A DNA stretch of 64,000 nt from JAWLHU01 sp049325315 (GTDB lineage: Bacteria > Bacillota > Sulfobacillia > Symbiobacteriales > Symbiobacteriaceae), in NCBI GenBank assembly GCA_049325315.1, contig JBMONB010000016.1, forward strand, positions 62,001 to 126,000, in the 5' to 3' direction. Numbering within the stretch: the stretch's first letter is position 1; every line of letters begins with the position of its first letter. Below are positions 49,477 to 58,530 of the stretch, in pieces. The position numbers and the translations under genes were made by a program. The notes beneath the pieces were generated by a model. It was not told the DNA's origin and did not search any database. It saw only the letters and a list, made by a program, of their open reading frames with translations.

Positions 49477-50307
49477 TCAGAGTGTGGGGCGGATATCGCG
49501 GGTGAAGGAGCCCAGCACCTTGCAGAAGTTGGTGTAAGCCGCCAGCTCCGCCAGCGCCTCGCGGACCGCGGGGTCCTCCCGGTGCCCCTCAAAGTCCAGG
49601 TAGAAGACATACTCCCAGGGGCGCTCCCGTGCCGGGCGGGACTCCAGCTTCAGCAGGTTGATATTCCGCTCCGCCAGGGCGCCCAGCGCCCGGTAGAGCG
49701 AGCCGGGCTGGTGCCCCACCGACATGACCAGCATGGTCTTGTGCGGGCCGGTCCCCCGCTCGGCCGGGGTGCGCTGGAGCAGCACGAACCGGGTGTAGTT
49801 CCCGGCGATGGTCTGAATGTCGGTGGCCAGCACCTCCAGCCCGTACCGCTGGGCGGCGCCCACCCCGGCTACCGCCGCCACCCCGGTCATCTCCTGCTCC
49901 CGGATCAGCTTGGCCGATCCGGCGGTGTCGTAGGTGGCCACAATCTCCACGCCGAGCTTCTGCAGGTACCGGTCGCATTGGGCCAGCGCCTGCGGATGCG
50001 AGATCACCCGCTTGATATCGGCGATCTGCTGCCCCGGCAGCGCCAGCAGGGCGTGGTTGACCCGGTGAAGCACCTCGCCCCCCACGTACAGATCGTGCTG
50101 CCGCAAGAGGTCATAGACGTCGTTGATACTGCCTGCCTGTGAGTTCTCGACCGGGGTCAGCGCACGGTCGACCTTGCCCCCGCTGACGGCGGCAAAGACA
50201 TCCTGAAACGACCGGCACGGGTACGGCTCCGCTTCGGCCCCGAAGAGCGAGCGAATCGCCTCCTCACCGTATGCACCCAACTCGCCCTGAAAGGCGACGA
50301 CCACCAT
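49477..50307 (-). CDS. pheA: Prephenate dehydratase
   Basis: The 276-aa protein converts prephenate to phenylpyruvate for phenylalanine synthesis. The periplasmic-binding-like catalytic part has VAFQGELGAYGEEA, ALTPVENSQAGS, YDTAGSAKLI (the TAxSA-like motif) and NYTRFVLL; the C-terminal ACT domain has GSLYRALGALAERNINLLKLESRP, the phenylalanine-binding ESRP motif. There is no chorismate mutase domain. I use the ATG at 50307 behind GAGAGGTGG. Confidence 0.94.
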   Translation of the reverse strand: MVVVAFQGELGAYGEEAIRSLFGAEAEPYPCRSFQDVFAAVSGGKVDRALTPVENSQAGSINDVYDLLRQHDLYVGGEVLHRVNHALLALPGQQIADIKRVISHPQALAQCDRYLQKLGVEIVATYDTAGSAKLIREQEMTGVAAVAGVGAAQRYGLEVLATDIQTIAGNYTRFVLLQRTPAERGTGPHKTMLVMSVGHQPGSLYRALGALAERNINLLKLESRPARERPWEYVFYLDFEGHREDPAVREALAELAAYTNFCKVLGSFTRDIRPTL

Positions 50308-50637
50308 CTCGCTCCACCTCTCCATTCAGCTATATTCCCGCATTTTATCACGGCGTTATTTTTCCGACTAGATCGTTGCACGAAATCGCCGTCATAAGTT
50401 TGTTTGTCGGGACATATGTATAAGTATACCGTCCATGGGGAATATAGTGATGGCACAGTGATGAACCCATGTCAACCTGGGTTTGGAGAAATTTCAAAAG
50501 AAAATCCAGTTTCACCTTCTCCTATTATTGACATTATTTGGGTTGTATGGGATAATTGTTCCTGGAGAGAGAACTGCGGCCGGCCTACTTGCCCATCTCC
50601 AGGCCGTGCCAGAATCATTGAAAGGCTGGTGAATGGT
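50308..50637. other. AT-rich divergent region between pheA and the MarR gene
   Basis: About 330 bases, AT-richer than the surroundings, without a gene. It holds the MarR promoter (50528-50556) and an imperfect inverted repeat AACCCA-N8-TGGGTT at 50463-50482 of unknown role. The open frame read through it into the MarR gene is not used, because it starts upstream of that promoter. Confidence 0.6.
50528..50556 (+). promoter_or_regulatory. Promoter of the MarR gene
   Basis: TTGACA (50528-50533) and GATAAT (50551-50556) with a 17-base spacer form a near-consensus sigma-A promoter about 75 bases before the start codon. Confidence 0.85.
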
Positions 50638-51141
50638 TTGAAACAGCAGGCCGAAATGGCCCCGACGACCGATCGATTCACTCCGGAGAACATTCTGCCC
50701 CTCCTGCAAACGATCGCCGACCTGGTGGAGAAGCGGTGTCACCGCTTCCTCAGCCGCAAGTATGGACTGACCATGCCGCAGTATCATCTGCTGCTGGCCG
50801 CCATGTACGGCGACGCCACCACCCTGGGAAGCCTGGCCGACGAGCTCAACTGCTCCCGGGGCAACCTCACCGGGGTGGCCGACCGGCTTGAGCGCGACGG
50901 CTGGCTGGTGCGGGAGCGCTCCACCGAGGATCGCCGGGTCGTCAACATCCGTCTGACGGAGAAGGGCGAGAAGGTGTGGGAGATCAAGGGGGAACTGGCC
51001 AAAGAGATGGCCGAGATCGCCAAGATCTGGTCCCCCGACGAGCGCACCATCATGCTGCGGGCCATGGAACGGCTCTACGGCGTACTGAAGAGCGAGGGGG
51101 GCACCCAGCCCTCCACCGAGCCCAAGTCGGAGGCCATGTAA
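50638..51141 (+). CDS. MarR-family transcriptional regulator
   Basis: The winged-helix core is clear: LTMPQYHLLLAAMYGDATTLGSLADELNCSRGNLTGVADRLERDGWLVRERSTEDRRVVNIRLTEKG, with the DRR wing motif. The upstream promoter rules out earlier codons. The start is uncertain: TTG at 50638 (12 bases after AAAGG), GTG at 50629 (too close) or ATG at 50656; I use the TTG, giving about 167 aa. The target may be itself or the nearby transport genes; its ligand is unknown. A terminator follows. Confidence 0.88.
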   Translation: MKQQAEMAPTTDRFTPENILPLLQTIADLVEKRCHRFLSRKYGLTMPQYHLLLAAMYGDATTLGSLADELNCSRGNLTGVADRLERDGWLVRERSTEDRRVVNIRLTEKGEKVWEIKGELAKEMAEIAKIWSPDERTIMLRAMERLYGVLKSEGGTQPSTEPKSEAM

Positions 51142-51160
51142 ACGTCGGACGCGTTGCGAA

Positions 51161-51197
51161 AAGACCACCCTGGTTTGCTCAACCGGGTGGTCTTTTG
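51161..51197 (+). terminator. Rho-independent terminator of the MarR gene
   Basis: AAGACCACCC pairs with GGGTGGTCTT around a 14-base loop, followed by TTGCGTT. It is also positioned to end the convergent flippase transcript (minus strand TTTTCGC). Confidence 0.85.
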
Positions 51198-51216
51198 CGT
51201 TGCTCCTTTGCGAGCG

Positions 51217-52797
51217 TCAGTTCCAGGGCCAGATCAGGGTGAGCCAGCGCTCCAGGCGCGGCGCCAACGGACCCGACAGCGCCAGCAGTTCGGTGCGGGT
51301 CAGGCTTCGGGTGGCGATCAGGGTGCCCAGGTAGAGCAACGGGGCGATCAGCAGGGCGCCCAGCAGCGCCTCCCAGCCGCTGATCCTCTCCCAGGCCGCT
51401 ATCGCAAAGCCGGCCAGCCCGCTCCCCATCACCAGGGACGCAGCGAGCGGGCCGCTTAGCAGGCGGCCCCAGCGCACCGGCTCGTCCAGCAGGCGCCCCA
51501 GGGTCCGGCTATTGAGCCAGAGGCAGATCAGGAACATCACCACGCTGGCCACGGCCACCCCCTTCACATCGATCCCCCGAATGGGCGCCAGCAGCGTATC
51601 GAGCACCAGCTTCACCGCCATGGCTATGCCCAGGTTGCGCATGGGCTCCGCCGTCTCCCCCAGCGCCTGAAGCTGGGCGACGGTCATCCAGGTGAGTGGG
51701 CCCAGCAGGGCGACGGGGCCCATGTAGCGGAGCGGCTCCGCCGCCTGGGGCTCCCCGAAGAGGCGGGCGATTGGGGCCGCCAGCACCATCGCCCCCATGG
51801 CTACCGGCAGGCAGATCAGGCCGGCGGTGCGCAGGCCCATCAGCACCCGGTCCCGCACCGCGGCCATATCGCCCCGGGCCTGGGCAGCGGTCAGGGTCGG
51901 CATGGTGGCGTTGGCCAGGGCGTTGGTCAGCACGAAGGGAAACCAGACCACCTGCACGGCGATGCCCGAGTAAGCGCCGTACAGGGCGGTGGCCTCCGAC
52001 AGGGTATAGCCGGCCCGCCGGAAGCCCTGCTGCACGATGCCCACGTCGAGCACGTTCAGCAGCGGCAGGGTGATGGAGCCCACGGTGACCGGCCAGGCCA
52101 GCTTCAGCATGCGCCAGCCGAGGCCCCGCGGCGCCTCCACGGGCCCCCTGGCGACCCGATCCTCCGCCCGAACCCGGCGGACGGTCCAGAGCATATAGGC
52201 CAGCGAGGCAACCGCCCCACCGGTGATGCCCAGGGCGGCCCCTGCCGCCGCGTACTCCCTGCCCAGGGGCAGGAGCAGCCAGGCGGCGCCAATGGTGACC
52301 GCCACCTTGGTTCCCTGCTCCAGCACGGAAGCGGCAGCGCTGGGGGTAATGATCTTGCGCCCCTGTAGGTAGTTCCGGTAGATGGAGTCGAGGGCGAACA
52401 GGAGCACCGCCGGCGCCACCGCCATTAACGGGTAGAAGGCGCGGGGGTCGCCCAGCAGCCGGGCCAGCAGCCCGCCCCCGAGAATCAGCAGGGCGGTGGC
52501 GGCGCCCCCTGCCACCAGCGCATAGAGCACCGCCAGGTGCAAGACCCGGTCAGCGACCGCCAGCTTCCGCTTCTCGGCGTGCGCCGCCACCAGGTTCTGA
52601 ACAGCGACGGGAACACCGCCCGCCGCCAAGTGCAGGAGGGCATTGAAGGCAGGCAGGGCCATCTGGTAGATGCCCAGCCCCTCCGACCCGATCAGCCGGG
52701 TGAGCGGCAGCCGGACCAGCAGGTTCGAGACCTTGATCAGCAGCCCGGCCAGGGCGAGCGCGACCGCCCCACGCACCAGGGACTCCTTGCGGCTCAC
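51217..52797 (-). CDS. MOP-family polysaccharide/lipid flippase (SpoVB/MurJ-like)
   Basis: The 526-aa protein is polytopic, with about 14 hydrophobic helices. The N-terminal RGAVALALAGLLIKVSNLLVRLPLTRLIGSEGLGIYQMALP block is characteristic of SpoVB-type flippases of Firmicutes, which move lipid-linked precursors across the membrane, in some cases lipid II for cell wall or spore cortex. The GTG at 52797 follows AAGGGGGG; codons upstream of it are not used. It is divergent from an MFS transporter gene. Confidence 0.9.
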   Translation of the reverse strand: MSRKESLVRGAVALALAGLLIKVSNLLVRLPLTRLIGSEGLGIYQMALPAFNALLHLAAGGVPVAVQNLVAAHAEKRKLAVADRVLHLAVLYALVAGGAATALLILGGGLLARLLGDPRAFYPLMAVAPAVLLFALDSIYRNYLQGRKIITPSAAASVLEQGTKVAVTIGAAWLLLPLGREYAAAGAALGITGGAVASLAYMLWTVRRVRAEDRVARGPVEAPRGLGWRMLKLAWPVTVGSITLPLLNVLDVGIVQQGFRRAGYTLSEATALYGAYSGIAVQVVWFPFVLTNALANATMPTLTAAQARGDMAAVRDRVLMGLRTAGLICLPVAMGAMVLAAPIARLFGEPQAAEPLRYMGPVALLGPLTWMTVAQLQALGETAEPMRNLGIAMAVKLVLDTLLAPIRGIDVKGVAVASVVMFLICLWLNSRTLGRLLDEPVRWGRLLSGPLAASLVMGSGLAGFAIAAWERISGWEALLGALLIAPLLYLGTLIATRSLTRTELLALSGPLAPRLERWLTLIWPWN

Positions 52798-52996
52798 GCT
52801 CTTCCCCCCTTCCAGAAGGCCCGCGGCCTCCTCAGGGCCTGGGCCCTGAGGGCATAAATATGCGCCCTCCTGCCCGGAGATACCGGGGGGCCGACCGGTC
52901 TGACCCAATCGCAAAAATCCAGGCCACACCAACAGGACTTCACCCGAACTCACCCGAAATATATAATGTCGTGTATGATTCGGGAGGCGTACAATA

Positions 52997-54241
52997 GTGG
53001 ATCAGTCGAAGCGGAATCTCTACATTCTCTGGGTCGGCTGCTTTCTTACGGCCTGCAGCTTTTCGCTGGTGATGCCCTTCCTCCCCCGCTTCATTGCGGA
53101 GTTGGGCGTGACCGATAACCTCTATGCCTGGGCGGGCTGGACCTATGCCATTACCTTTGTGGCGAGCTCGATCATGTCGCCCGTCTGGGGCAACCTGGCC
53201 GACCGCTACGGGCGCAAGCCCATGATTATCCGGTCGGGCCTCTCGATCGGCACCATCTACCTGCTGATGTCCTTCGTGACCAACCCGTACCAGCTCTTCG
53301 GCCTCCGCATGCTGAACGGCGCCCTCGCGGGCTTTATTCCGTCGGCCATTGCGCTGGTGGCCACCAACACCCCGGAGCACCAGGTAGGCCGGGCGCTGGC
53401 GATCCTACAGACCGGCACGGCGTCGGGGGCGATTCTGGGCCCGCTGCTGGGCGGCACCCTGGCCGAACTGGCGGGCATTCGGGTCACCCTGCGGGTGGCC
53501 AGCCTCCTGGTGCTGCTGGCCGCCGTCCTGGTAATCGTGGGGGTCAAGGAACGGGTCCTGGGCGCAGGCAAGGCCCGCACCAGCGTCATTCAGGATCTGA
53601 AGCTGGCGGTGAGCAACAAGACGCTCTTTGCTCTCATGGTCTCCGCCATGATGATCAACGCCTCAATTCAGTCGCTGGAGCCGATCCTGGTCAACTTCGT
53701 GCCCGAGCTGCGACAAGAGCAGTTCCTCCTCGCCTTCACCCACCTGCTCTTTGGCCGCGGTGATGCCCACGCCTTCATCGCCGGCTTTATCTTCTCCCTG
53801 CCCGCCATGGCCACGGTGATCGCGGCGCCGCGCTGGGCCCGGCTGGGCGAGCGCCTGGGCTTCGCCAAACTGCTCTCCCTGGGCCTCATGGCCGCCGGCC
53901 TGCTGGTGCTGCCCCAGTCGCTAGTCGCCACCGCCGGCTGGCTGATTCTGCTCCGCTTCCTCTACGGCCTGATGACCGCCGCCGTACAGCCCGCGGTCAA
54001 CGCCACCCTGGCGGAGGTGGTCCACCCCTCCTTCCGGGGGAGGGCCTATGGCATCAACACCAGCGCCATGTTCATCGGGGCGGTGCTGGGCCCGACCCTG
54101 GGCGGCTACGTGGCCGACGGCTTCGGGCCTCGGGCGGTCTTCCTGGTGACCGGGGCGATGCTAATGGCCTCGAGTCTCTGGGTCCACCGCCGGCTAGTCA
54201 ACCGGGATCCGAATGAGCCCCTGGTGGGCGAGCCAACCTGA
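52997..54241 (+). CDS. MFS transporter (multidrug efflux type)
   Basis: The 414-aa protein has 12 predicted membrane helices. MFS motif A is GNLADRYGRKPM after helix 2, and motif C-like GxxxGPxxGG appears as GAILGPLLGG in helix 5, which marks a drug:proton antiporter. A second GAVLGPTLGG lies in the C-terminal half. The GTG start follows GGGAGG. The MarR regulator two genes away is a possible controller, but the flippase gene lies between and no operator is identified. Confidence 0.92.
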   Translation: MDQSKRNLYILWVGCFLTACSFSLVMPFLPRFIAELGVTDNLYAWAGWTYAITFVASSIMSPVWGNLADRYGRKPMIIRSGLSIGTIYLLMSFVTNPYQLFGLRMLNGALAGFIPSAIALVATNTPEHQVGRALAILQTGTASGAILGPLLGGTLAELAGIRVTLRVASLLVLLAAVLVIVGVKERVLGAGKARTSVIQDLKLAVSNKTLFALMVSAMMINASIQSLEPILVNFVPELRQEQFLLAFTHLLFGRGDAHAFIAGFIFSLPAMATVIAAPRWARLGERLGFAKLLSLGLMAAGLLVLPQSLVATAGWLILLRFLYGLMTAAVQPAVNATLAEVVHPSFRGRAYGINTSAMFIGAVLGPTLGGYVADGFGPRAVFLVTGAMLMASSLWVHRRLVNRDPNEPLVGEPT

Positions 54242-54248
54242 ACGTAGC

Positions 54249-54280
54249 GGGCGGGTGCGACAATCGCACCCGCCCGTCCT
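54249..54280 (+). terminator. Rho-independent terminator of the MFS gene
   Basis: GGGCGGGTGCGA pairs with TCGCACCCGCCC (12 bp, 3-base loop), followed by GTCCTTCTATT. Confidence 0.8.
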
Positions 54281-54281
54281 T

Positions 54282-55457
54282 CTATTCCTCTGGCTCCTTT
54301 GCAGCGGCCGCCTGTATGGCCGGCGATCTCCGGCCATGGCGGTAGCAGGTGGATCCATCGAGCAGGTAGTAGCTTCCGCCCACCTGAAGCACCGGTCGCT
54401 CTGTCTGCAGGTGGAGGTGAATCAGCTGTTCCGGGTGGGGCACATCCACCAGGGCCACCCCTGCCGGCAGGGTGAAGTCGCTGGCCCGAATCAGCCCGCT
54501 GCCCAGCTTCGCCAGGTCGGGGGCGCCGCTCCGCCTGTGCTGCAGCCAGCGGGCAGCCAGCCCTGCGCCCACCAGGAGCGCGAAGAGCCCCAGCGCCACG
54601 TAGGCCACCTGCCGGAGCAGAGCGACCGGTACCGTCCAGCCCCACAGGTTAACCGAGAGCGGCACCCGCTCATTGGTCTCGAACTGCTGGCTGTCGGTCA
54701 CGGTGCGCGGCTCATCCACCTCGACGCCGATTCCCCCGCTGCGCACCAGCACCATCAGCTCCGGGGCGAGCTTGGCGCTTACCGGCTCGCGCTGCCCCTC
54801 CACCTCGACCTGCACCGTGGGGCGAACCCGCACCTCGATCTGGTCGTGGGGGATTTTCAGCTCCTGACTGAACGCCCGCACCTCGGCGATGATCTCCCGA
54901 ACGGGAATATCGACCGCCAGGTCGTTGAGCCGGAGTTCGGCTGCCTCCACCGTCACGGTGCGGGGCGCCAGGAACTGGTGCTGCCGGCGCCAGAGGTTGG
55001 GCACCCGGATCTCCCCGTCGATCTGATAGGTCGCTCGAATGGGCGCCTTCCGGTCGGCCCGGAAGTGATAGGGCAGGGTGATGCGGAGCGTCTCGGCCAG
55101 CGGGCCTACCAGCACGCGGCGGTAGGCGGGCGGCTCTACGGGGAGGCGCTGCTGGACCAGATCCTCAGCCCCCACCAGGTCCTGGCTGTAGATCGGCCCC
55201 GGCTTGACCCGGGCGGTGAAGTCATAGCGCATCTCCTGCTGGTAGGCGAACCAGGTCTCCTGGGTCCGGGCCTCCGCCGGCATGGCGCTGACCCGGGCCA
55301 CGGCGCCCAGCGAGAGCAGGAAGAGCAGGGCCGAGGCGCCCAGCCAGGACCACGGACTCCGCCCTCCCCGCGGACCGCCCTGCCCGCGTGGCGCACTCCG
55401 CCGCCGCAGCCGCGGCGGGTCCAGCGTCCGGCGGAGCCCCCTTCTTCGTCTCCTCAT
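54282..55457 (-). CDS. DUF5305-type membrane protein
   Basis: The ATG at 55457 follows GGGGGGAT at 8 bases; the frame is open further but overlaps the sipW-like gene. The 391-aa protein has an Arg-rich N-terminus, a first membrane helix (about 38-58), an external beta-rich domain of about 210 residues, and a second helix (about 270-292) before a short cytoplasmic domain with two beta strands. This layout fits DUF5305 proteins, which are often next to SipW-type signal peptidases. It is last in the export cluster. The function is unknown. Confidence 0.8.
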   Translation of the reverse strand: MRRRRRGLRRTLDPPRLRRRSAPRGQGGPRGGRSPWSWLGASALLFLLSLGAVARVSAMPAEARTQETWFAYQQEMRYDFTARVKPGPIYSQDLVGAEDLVQQRLPVEPPAYRRVLVGPLAETLRITLPYHFRADRKAPIRATYQIDGEIRVPNLWRRQHQFLAPRTVTVEAAELRLNDLAVDIPVREIIAEVRAFSQELKIPHDQIEVRVRPTVQVEVEGQREPVSAKLAPELMVLVRSGGIGVEVDEPRTVTDSQQFETNERVPLSVNLWGWTVPVALLRQVAYVALGLFALLVGAGLAARWLQHRRSGAPDLAKLGSGLIRASDFTLPAGVALVDVPHPEQLIHLHLQTERPVLQVGGSYYLLDGSTCYRHGRRSPAIQAAAAKEPEE

Positions 55458-55471
55458 CTGTTGATCCCCCC

Positions 55472-56530
55472 TCAGCGCGCCCACAGCGAAATGGCGGTCC
55501 AAACCGCCCGAAGCCGCCCGGCCAGGCGCCGGTCGGTCAGGGCGATCGCGGTCATTAAGAGCAGCGGAACCAGGGCTACGGCCACCGCCGGCAGATGCCA
55601 GTGCAGCCGGGCCATCGCCTGCAAGAAGGCGACCGGCAGAAACGGCAGGTAGACCGACTGGCGCAGGAGCACCTCTTTGCGGCCCGGCGCCTCGCCGGCC
55701 ACGGAGAGCGTAACCTGCCGCTCGCTGCCCGGCGGCAGCCAGACCCAGGCCGGCGACCACCGGAAGGAGGGATCGCTCGCGCTCAGTCCCATAATCAGCG
55801 GCACCCGCGACGGGTTCTCCAGCGTGACCTGCTCCTGGCGCTCGCCGCCGAGCAGGATCTGATGGCTGGAGCTCCAGGGATATAGCTCCCGCACCACCTC
55901 CACCCTTCCGGCCTGCCGGGAGCTAAGCGACCAGGTGGAGAGGTAGGTCAGCATGGAGACGCCCAGCCCGAGGGCCAGATAGAGGGCGACCACCCCCGCC
56001 AGCCCCCGGGCCCGGCGCCGCCGGACCACCGGCGCGAAGCCGCGCCAGGCCAGCGTCTGATCGGAGGCCAGCAGGTAGATGCCCAGCACCATGGCGACAG
56101 CCGCCACATACGGGTTCGAGAGCGGCCCGCGCTCAAGGCTGAGCGCTCCCAGACCGGAGACCTTCGCCACCCGCTCCCCCACCATGGGAACCACCCCCGC
56201 CACATGGCGTGGGTAGACCAGGTAGGGGTCGGGTGTCTGGTTGCCGTCGCCCTGGGTGATGAACCCCTCCTGCTCGCTGCCCCCGATAATGCGGTGGACG
56301 ATCCAGGTCGGATCCTTTTCGGTCTTGAAGACCACGATCTGCCCGACCGACAGCCGCCGTCCCAGGAGCGGGACGACGGCGATCAGGTCGCCGGGGTAGA
56401 GCGCCGGCACCATCGAGGTGGTGGGCACCGCAGCCAGTAGGACCGGGCGCCCAGCCAGCCCTCCCATGATGATCGCCAGACTGCCGGCGACCAGCAGCCA
56501 GGTGACGAGGCTGATCAGGCGCCCGATCAT
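55472..56530 (-). CDS. sipW: SipW-type signal peptidase I (S26B)
   Basis: The 352-aa protein has the signal peptidase core: Ser in PTTSMVPALYPGD (about residues 36-48) and WIVHRIIG, where histidine replaces the lysine of ordinary bacterial SPase I. That Ser/His pair marks the ER/archaeal-type SipW group. SipW enzymes process TasA-like fibre proteins. Unlike SipW, it has an added C-terminal extension of about 170 residues with a beta-rich domain and two more membrane helices. Three exported TasA-like genes lie just upstream and one DUF5305 gene downstream, so these are its likely clients. Confidence 0.9.
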   Translation of the reverse strand: MIGRLISLVTWLLVAGSLAIIMGGLAGRPVLLAAVPTTSMVPALYPGDLIAVVPLLGRRLSVGQIVVFKTEKDPTWIVHRIIGGSEQEGFITQGDGNQTPDPYLVYPRHVAGVVPMVGERVAKVSGLGALSLERGPLSNPYVAAVAMVLGIYLLASDQTLAWRGFAPVVRRRRARGLAGVVALYLALGLGVSMLTYLSTWSLSSRQAGRVEVVRELYPWSSSHQILLGGERQEQVTLENPSRVPLIMGLSASDPSFRWSPAWVWLPPGSERQVTLSVAGEAPGRKEVLLRQSVYLPFLPVAFLQAMARLHWHLPAVAVALVPLLLMTAIALTDRRLAGRLRAVWTAISLWAR

Positions 56531-56534
56531 CTCA

Positions 56535-57029
56535 CTACGCCTTGGTTGCGGAGAGCACCACGGTAATGGGGTTGCTCTGAATGGTGGCTGTGTCTGCGGT
56601 CACAATCTCCATGTAGACGGTCATGGTGCCGGCCGCCAGCATGTTGGTCGCGCTGACCGCTGTATCGTCGGCCAGGTTCTTGAAGGTGATCGTCATGCCG
56701 GCGGGCGTGCCCGTCGTCGAGAGTGTCACGTTAACGGCGTCATCGGAGTTGTTGGTGATGGAGAAGACCGACTTGAAGACGTAGGTGGAGTCAGGCTGCA
56801 GACCGTGGTCCAACGTGATCGCCATGATACCAGAGGCGGTAGAAACCGCCACATCGCTGTCCAGCGTGGCGGGGGCGATCGGGGTCGTGAGGGCCACCAA
56901 CGCTGTGGTGGTATTGACGACATCGACCGTCAGGTCACTGTTCACTGTGGCTGTCGAGAGGGCCAGAACATTCACCAACACCGCCAGCGCCACGAAGACG
57001 ACGGCGAGACCAAGAAACCTTGTCTTCAC
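56535..57029 (-). CDS. TasA/camelysin-like exported protein (DUF1102-like), 164 aa
   Basis: GTG at 57029 behind AGGAGGAAT. A hydrophobic signal segment (residues 5-25) ends in the ALSTATVNS type of site used by SipW substrates. The mature part is Thr/Val/Asn-rich and beta-sheet-like, with FSITNNSDDAVNVTL as in TasA/camelysin-type fibre proteins. Its gene ends 5 bases before the sipW-like gene. A structural surface fibre or matrix protein is the likely role. Confidence 0.82.
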   Translation of the reverse strand: MKTRFLGLAVVFVALAVLVNVLALSTATVNSDLTVDVVNTTTALVALTTPIAPATLDSDVAVSTASGIMAITLDHGLQPDSTYVFKSVFSITNNSDDAVNVTLSTTGTPAGMTITFKNLADDTAVSATNMLAAGTMTVYMEIVTADTATIQSNPITVVLSATKA

Positions 57030-57052
57030 GCTTGATTCCTCCTTGCCTTTCT

Positions 57053-57625
57053 TTACCGGGATCCTTCGACTCGGACCGTAAAACTCTGAACCGTGTCGCT
57101 TCCGGAACCGATCTCCCACCAGAAGTCGACCTCGAAGGCCCCATCGGGGGCGAGCGAGGCGGCACAGGGGAGCGCGCTCCCCCCGCTGCCTGCAACCGCC
57201 GTTCCGGTGCCGGTATCGCCGGCCGCGCGGAGATAGATGGCCGCCAGGTCTGCCACACCGCCTCCCGGAACATAGGCTGAGATACAGAGCGTCTCGTCGC
57301 TCCGGTTGGTCACCGTGAAGAGCCCCCGGTACCGAAACTGGTCGCGATAGGCCAGGGCGTTGGGGGGGAACCCATACGACGTGCCCGCATTCAGCCCTTT
57401 GGTAAAATCCAGAACCAGAGCATCCTGGGTCAGGGTGTCGCGGTAGGCAGCCGTGCCCGAGGCGTTGCCATCGGCGGCCCCCGGCGCGAGCGAGATCAGC
57501 GCCTGGCTGGTGGAGACCACCGCAACCGTGGTCGCTGAGTTCACGGTGGCAGAGCGGACCGCCACAGCATTGGGCAGCGAGAGCAGCACGCCGAGCAGGA
57601 GCGCCAGAAGCACCGCCAATCGCAT
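57053..57625 (-). CDS. TasA-like/DUF1102-like exported protein, 190 aa
   Basis: A signal peptide runs to about residue 22 with the same style of site (AVAVRSATVNS) as its neighbours. The mature domain is beta-rich, with FTVTNRSDETLCISAYVPGG, the same 'TN-x-SD' strand as in the next gene, and two cysteines (about 122 and 163) that could form a disulfide. It lies 23 bases before the smaller TasA-like gene. Probably a paralogue and partner of it in a surface structure. Confidence 0.8.
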   Translation of the reverse strand: MRLAVLLALLLGVLLSLPNAVAVRSATVNSATTVAVVSTSQALISLAPGAADGNASGTAAYRDTLTQDALVLDFTKGLNAGTSYGFPPNALAYRDQFRYRGLFTVTNRSDETLCISAYVPGGGVADLAAIYLRAAGDTGTGTAVAGSGGSALPCAASLAPDGAFEVDFWWEIGSGSDTVQSFTVRVEGSR

Positions 57626-57638
57626 GATCCGTCCCCCC

Positions 57639-58136
57639 TTACGGGCACCCGCCGCCCAGACCGGTAGATCCGGCCTGAACCGTCACCTGCCCCGTGAAGT
57701 ACAACTCGACGTAGAAGCCGGCGCTGTCGCTGGTCTTCCCCCGAAAGACAACGGTGCGCGTCGCCTCCGTGGTGCCCGGGGTCAGTGTGACATCGCGGCA
57801 GGCGGCCACGCCGTCGGCCGGCAGAATATCGGACCCCGATGCCGAAAGGAAGCCGCCCCCGCCATCGTCTTGCACCGACCAGGTTAGCGTAAGCGAGGAG
57901 CCGTAACTGTTGGTGCACTGAAAATAGGCGCCGGTGCTGCCGACCCCGCTCTGGAGGGTAATCGTGCTGGGCACCGCGCAGTGGACCAGGCTGTTCGCTG
58001 CGGAAATGCTGTAGACGGCCGGATCCGAGGCTGGTGTGTTCACCTGCCCCTGCTGAAGGGCCGAGACCTGCGTCAGGAGAGGAAAGAGGCCGGCAGTGGC
58101 CGCGACAATAAGCACCCACCCCAGCATCCTTCGCAA
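57639..58136 (-). CDS. Exported beta-rich protein, first gene of the SipW cluster
   Basis: The best start is a TTG at 58136, seven bases after GGAGGTG; an ATG three codons later is possible. The 165-aa protein has a hydrophobic signal segment (about 4-22) and a mature domain rich in Ser, Thr, Gly and Val. Three to four cysteines (HCAVP, FQCTNSYG, ACRDV, GGGCP) suggest disulfides. Its strand pattern resembles the two TasA-like proteins that follow, 14 bases downstream, but the match is weaker. Likely a minor or capping subunit of the same surface structure. Confidence 0.72.
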   Translation of the reverse strand: MRRMLGWVLIVAATAGLFPLLTQVSALQQGQVNTPASDPAVYSISAANSLVHCAVPSTITLQSGVGSTGAYFQCTNSYGSSLTLTWSVQDDGGGGFLSASGSDILPADGVAACRDVTLTPGTTEATRTVVFRGKTSDSAGFYVELYFTGQVTVQAGSTGLGGGCP

Positions 58137-58309
58137 CGCCGAACACCTCCTGTCCGCATCGTATAGCCTTCGAACCATTAAATAGGCGACCTAGAAATCG
58201 TATAATATAATGGAATTATACCCCATATCCGTCGCGGAATCTACAGTTTGTCGCTAAAAATCTGTCAACATTGCATCAAAAACCGAGACCGGGGTGGGGA
58301 AAAGAAAAA

Positions 58310-58331
58310 CTGCACGCCCTAAGCTGTGCAG
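58310..58331. other. Small hairpin upstream of repeat copy
   Basis: CTGCAC pairs with GTGCAG around a 10-base loop, beside an A-rich GAAAAGAAAAA. It lies in the gap between the SipW cluster (to 58136) and the ABC exporter. The minus-strand T-rich tail after the hairpin looks terminator-like. From 58137 to 58300 the gap is AT-rich, with several TATAAT-like sequences, and must contain the cluster promoter, which I cannot place exactly. Confidence 0.4.
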
Positions 58332-58344
58332 TCAGGTTGATTAT

Positions 58345-58528
58345 TTCGCCGCGGATTGCGCGGATTACGCGGATTTCCGGACATGCGCGGATTACCTGGC
58401 GACTCCGGTGCGGGCCTAGATTTTATAGATCATATATTTTAATTGGAAGAACAGCGACAGGTTCTACCTGATAATCCGCGATTGCCTTTAAATCCGCGTA
58501 ATCCGCGTAATCCGCGGCCAATAAAAAT
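58345..58528. repeat. Intergenic repeat family 1, copy 2
   Basis: The left arm (58349-58395) reads GCCGCGGATTGCGCGGATTA, then CGCGGATTTCCGGACA and GCGCGGATTAC. The right arm (58470-58519) is its inverse (TAATCCGCG, AATCCGCGTAATCCGCG, CCGCGGCC). The arms share about 45 imperfect terminal bases, and the left arm nearly matches that at 21075. The inner 75 bases are AT-rich and differ between copies. Confidence 0.78.
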
Positions 58529-58530
58529 GA

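Noticed and set aside
50404..50637. N-terminal extension of the MarR protein from 50404
   Set aside because: A near-consensus promoter lies inside this stretch (50528-50556), and the translated extension has unlike composition and no similarity to MarR proteins.
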